7,480 nucleotides of DNA from the NCBI GenBank assembly GCA_016840905.1, contig JAEORM010000300.1:1-7480 (forward strand), read 5' to 3'. This document shows, piece by piece, positions 6,190 to 7,480 of this stretch (its first letter is position 1; the number at the start of each line of letters is the position of its first letter). Made by a program: the position numbers and the translations under genes. Below the pieces are notes generated by a model. That model searched no databases, was not told the origin of the DNA, and was given only the letters and a program-made list of their open reading frames with translations. Source of the stretch: Candidatus Gerdarchaeota archaeon (GTDB lineage: Archaea; Asgardarchaeota; Heimdallarchaeia; JABLTI01).

Positions 6190-6297
6190 TTTTTTTTCCT
6201 CACTAACTTATTTACTAAAATATTTTTTAAGTTCAAATGGGAATTACTAATTTTATAATTTTCTAAGAAGAGTTTTACCTTGATGATTATAGGTATA

Positions 6298-7353
6298 TTA
6301 AAGAGTTTTTAGTTTTCGTTTAATTTGTTCTATATTAAATTTATAAACAGTCTTTTTTTGATGTTCCTTAAAACCAATTTTTGTATTAATTGATATCATT
6401 GCTTTATTTTTAGCTGCATTACCTGTTCTAATATATTTGATGTTAGAAAATTCATTTTTAATTATATATAACATCTCTGCTTTAAGCCATTTGGCTATTC
6501 CTTTCCCACGATGACTTTCTAGGACACCTGTTAGATCTTGTTCAATTTTTAATGGTGTATCTTTGTCATATTCAATTTCTGTCAAACCAATTATTGACTC
6601 TTTCTTATCCCGCACAATTAATGTTATCCAAACGATATTTCTTTCCTGATGTTGCTGCTCGTGATACTTCCTTAGTTCTGGAGTAATTATATGTCTTGAT
6701 TCAGAATCTCCTCTTGGTTGTTGATTATTAATTTGCGTATAAATTGCACAATATTCTTCAATAATATCATCTGGACATTTTTGGAACCTTTCCAGGTATA
6801 ATCCTTCATCCTTAGCGAGTAATTCCCCTTTCTTTTTCCATTCATTCATTAATTCCCAATCAATATTTGTTATTGGACAATGGTTGACAATACTCTCATT
6901 CGCTACAATACCCTCTAACTTTTCATAAAATTTCTTTTCTGATTCAGAGAAAGCCTTTACTTGAATAGTAGTTATATTGCCATAATTTTCTGCTTTTTTA
7001 ATTAATATCCTTGCTAAATCAATACCTATCCCATCATTCCTGTACCCTTCAAGAATCTTAATTGTCATTCGAGCTAGATGTTTGATAATATTGTATGAAG
7101 GAGAATTTTGAGTAGTAAATGAAATAAAACCATATCCAATGAAGTTTTGATTTGTCCTCACTAACCACCAAAATTCGTCATCAAAAGGATTTGGTAATTT
7201 CAATTGATTTATTCTTGCTTCTCTTGTTGGCAAGGGATAATCTTTATCGCTTTCTAAAGCTACTGAATCTAAGAGCGTGCAAAAATCTTCGAGGATTTCT
7301 TTTGGAGCTGTTTTTGGATTGAATTCGATTATGCTGTAATATTCTTTGTCCAT
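6298..7353 (-). CDS. Tandem-domain GNAT acetyltransferase
   Basis: A 351-residue protein with two GNAT (Gcn5-related N-acetyltransferase) domains, which transfer acetyl groups from acetyl-CoA to amines; the acceptor is unknown. The N-terminal domain (about 1-165) has FIGYGFISF as the central strand and YRNDGIG at 104-110 as the acetyl-CoA pyrophosphate loop. The C-terminal domain (about 185-340) has VWITLIVRDKKESIIGLTEI, then the stronger GVLESHRGKGIAKWLKAEML (276-294) and the NAAKNKAMISINTKIGF block (312-328), typical of the alpha-4/beta-5 part that closes on CoA. Both loops fit R-x-x-G-x-G/A. The double-domain form recalls mycothiol synthase (MshD)-like proteins, but identity to those cannot be judged. 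The start ATG 7353 has only a weak GAGA upstream. Its 3' end is 108 bases before the metallo-hydrolase gene. Confidence 0.88.
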   Translation of the reverse strand: MDKEYYSIIEFNPKTAPKEILEDFCTLLDSVALESDKDYPLPTREARINQLKLPNPFDDEFWWLVRTNQNFIGYGFISFTTQNSPSYNIIKHLARMTIKILEGYRNDGIGIDLARILIKKAENYGNITTIQVKAFSESEKKFYEKLEGIVANESIVNHCPITNIDWELMNEWKKKGELLAKDEGLYLERFQKCPDDIIEEYCAIYTQINNQQPRGDSESRHIITPELRKYHEQQHQERNIVWITLIVRDKKESIIGLTEIEYDKDTPLKIEQDLTGVLESHRGKGIAKWLKAEMLYIIKNEFSNIKYIRTGNAAKNKAMISINTKIGFKEHQKKTVYKFNIEQIKRKLKTL

Positions 7354-7365
7354 GACATTTCTCTA

Positions 7366-7480
7366 TCAAACTCTCAAGTGAATTTTTAAAATCTTCTTTT
7401 GTTTCAACGAAAAATGGCGGTCTTGAAAAAATGAGAATACTTTCGGTAATCTCTCCCTAGTTAATTCTATTATTATTAAA
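7366..7480 (-). CDS. Possible C-terminal fragment of an unknown gene, cut by the window edge
   Basis: On the minus strand a frame is open from the right edge for 37 codons to TGA at 7368-7366, 12 bases before the GNAT start. The residues (ending KILKIHLRV) are charged and protein-like but match no family I recognise. The short gap would fit an operon with the GNAT gene. Another minus frame is open across the same region and continues into the GNAT gene, so a chance open frame in AT-rich DNA is quite possible. Confidence 0.25.
   Translation of the reverse strand, partial: LIIIELTRERLPKVFSFFQDRHFSLKQKKILKIHLRV

Noticed and set aside
7381..7480. Second open minus frame that starts after TAG near the edge and runs through the GNAT start
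   Set aside because: It has no usable start codon before it overlaps the GNAT gene, and its later part is a low-complexity out-of-frame reading of that gene.
1..7480. CRISPR array, insertion sequence with terminal repeats, integrase or attachment site
   Set aside because: No regularly spaced direct repeats, no transposase or recombinase motifs, and no matching terminal repeats with target duplications were seen.

Overview
The window reads as one AT-rich prokaryotic chromosome segment (roughly one-third GC apart from its first 100 bases). An archaeon is the best guess, possibly from an Asgard-type or similar mesophilic lineage. Support for this: GGTGA/GAGG-type Shine-Dalgarno sites mixed with weak or leaderless-looking starts, T-tract terminators, TATA-like AT boxes, and an M42 aminopeptidase next to AT-rich hypothetical membrane genes. 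No rRNA, tRNA, CRISPR array, insertion sequence or phage gene is visible, so the phylum is inference only.

Layout, left to right. Positions 1 to about 104 are 61% GC by hand count, do not fit the M42 family, and look like a contig-end chimera or foreign junction. Next comes the C-terminal part of an M42 metallo-aminopeptidase with a clear hairpin/T-tract terminator. A complete minimal FKBP12-type prolyl isomerase follows and ends in a long T-tract. A 359-base gene-poor gap (860-1218) then carries a pair of related GCGTG...CACGC hairpins. After this a plus-strand cluster holds two tandem paralogous six-helix membrane proteins (DUF998-like), then a complete L-aspartate oxidase gene, nadB (TTG start with a GGTGA ribosome site). 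NadB makes iminoaspartate for de novo NAD synthesis; its partners NadA and NadC are not in the window.

nadB converges on a minus-strand block. A perfect 11-bp AT-rich hairpin lies exactly across both gene ends and probably terminates transcription from both sides. The minus-strand block, in transcription order, is: a possible C-terminal fragment of an unknown gene at the right edge, a protein with two GNAT acetyltransferase domains, a metallo-beta-lactamase-fold hydrolase with a full two-metal ligand set, and an alpha/beta hydrolase with a Ser-His-Asp triad. Gaps of 108 and 94 bases suggest these last three are transcribed separately or only loosely linked; nothing shows a shared pathway.

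I see no convincing new multi-gene system. The items most worth a second look are the probable chimeric left end, the hairpin pair in the 860-1218 gap, the tandem membrane-protein duplication with a strictly conserved YPGG/SDLGR loop, and the terminator embedded in two convergent coding ends.
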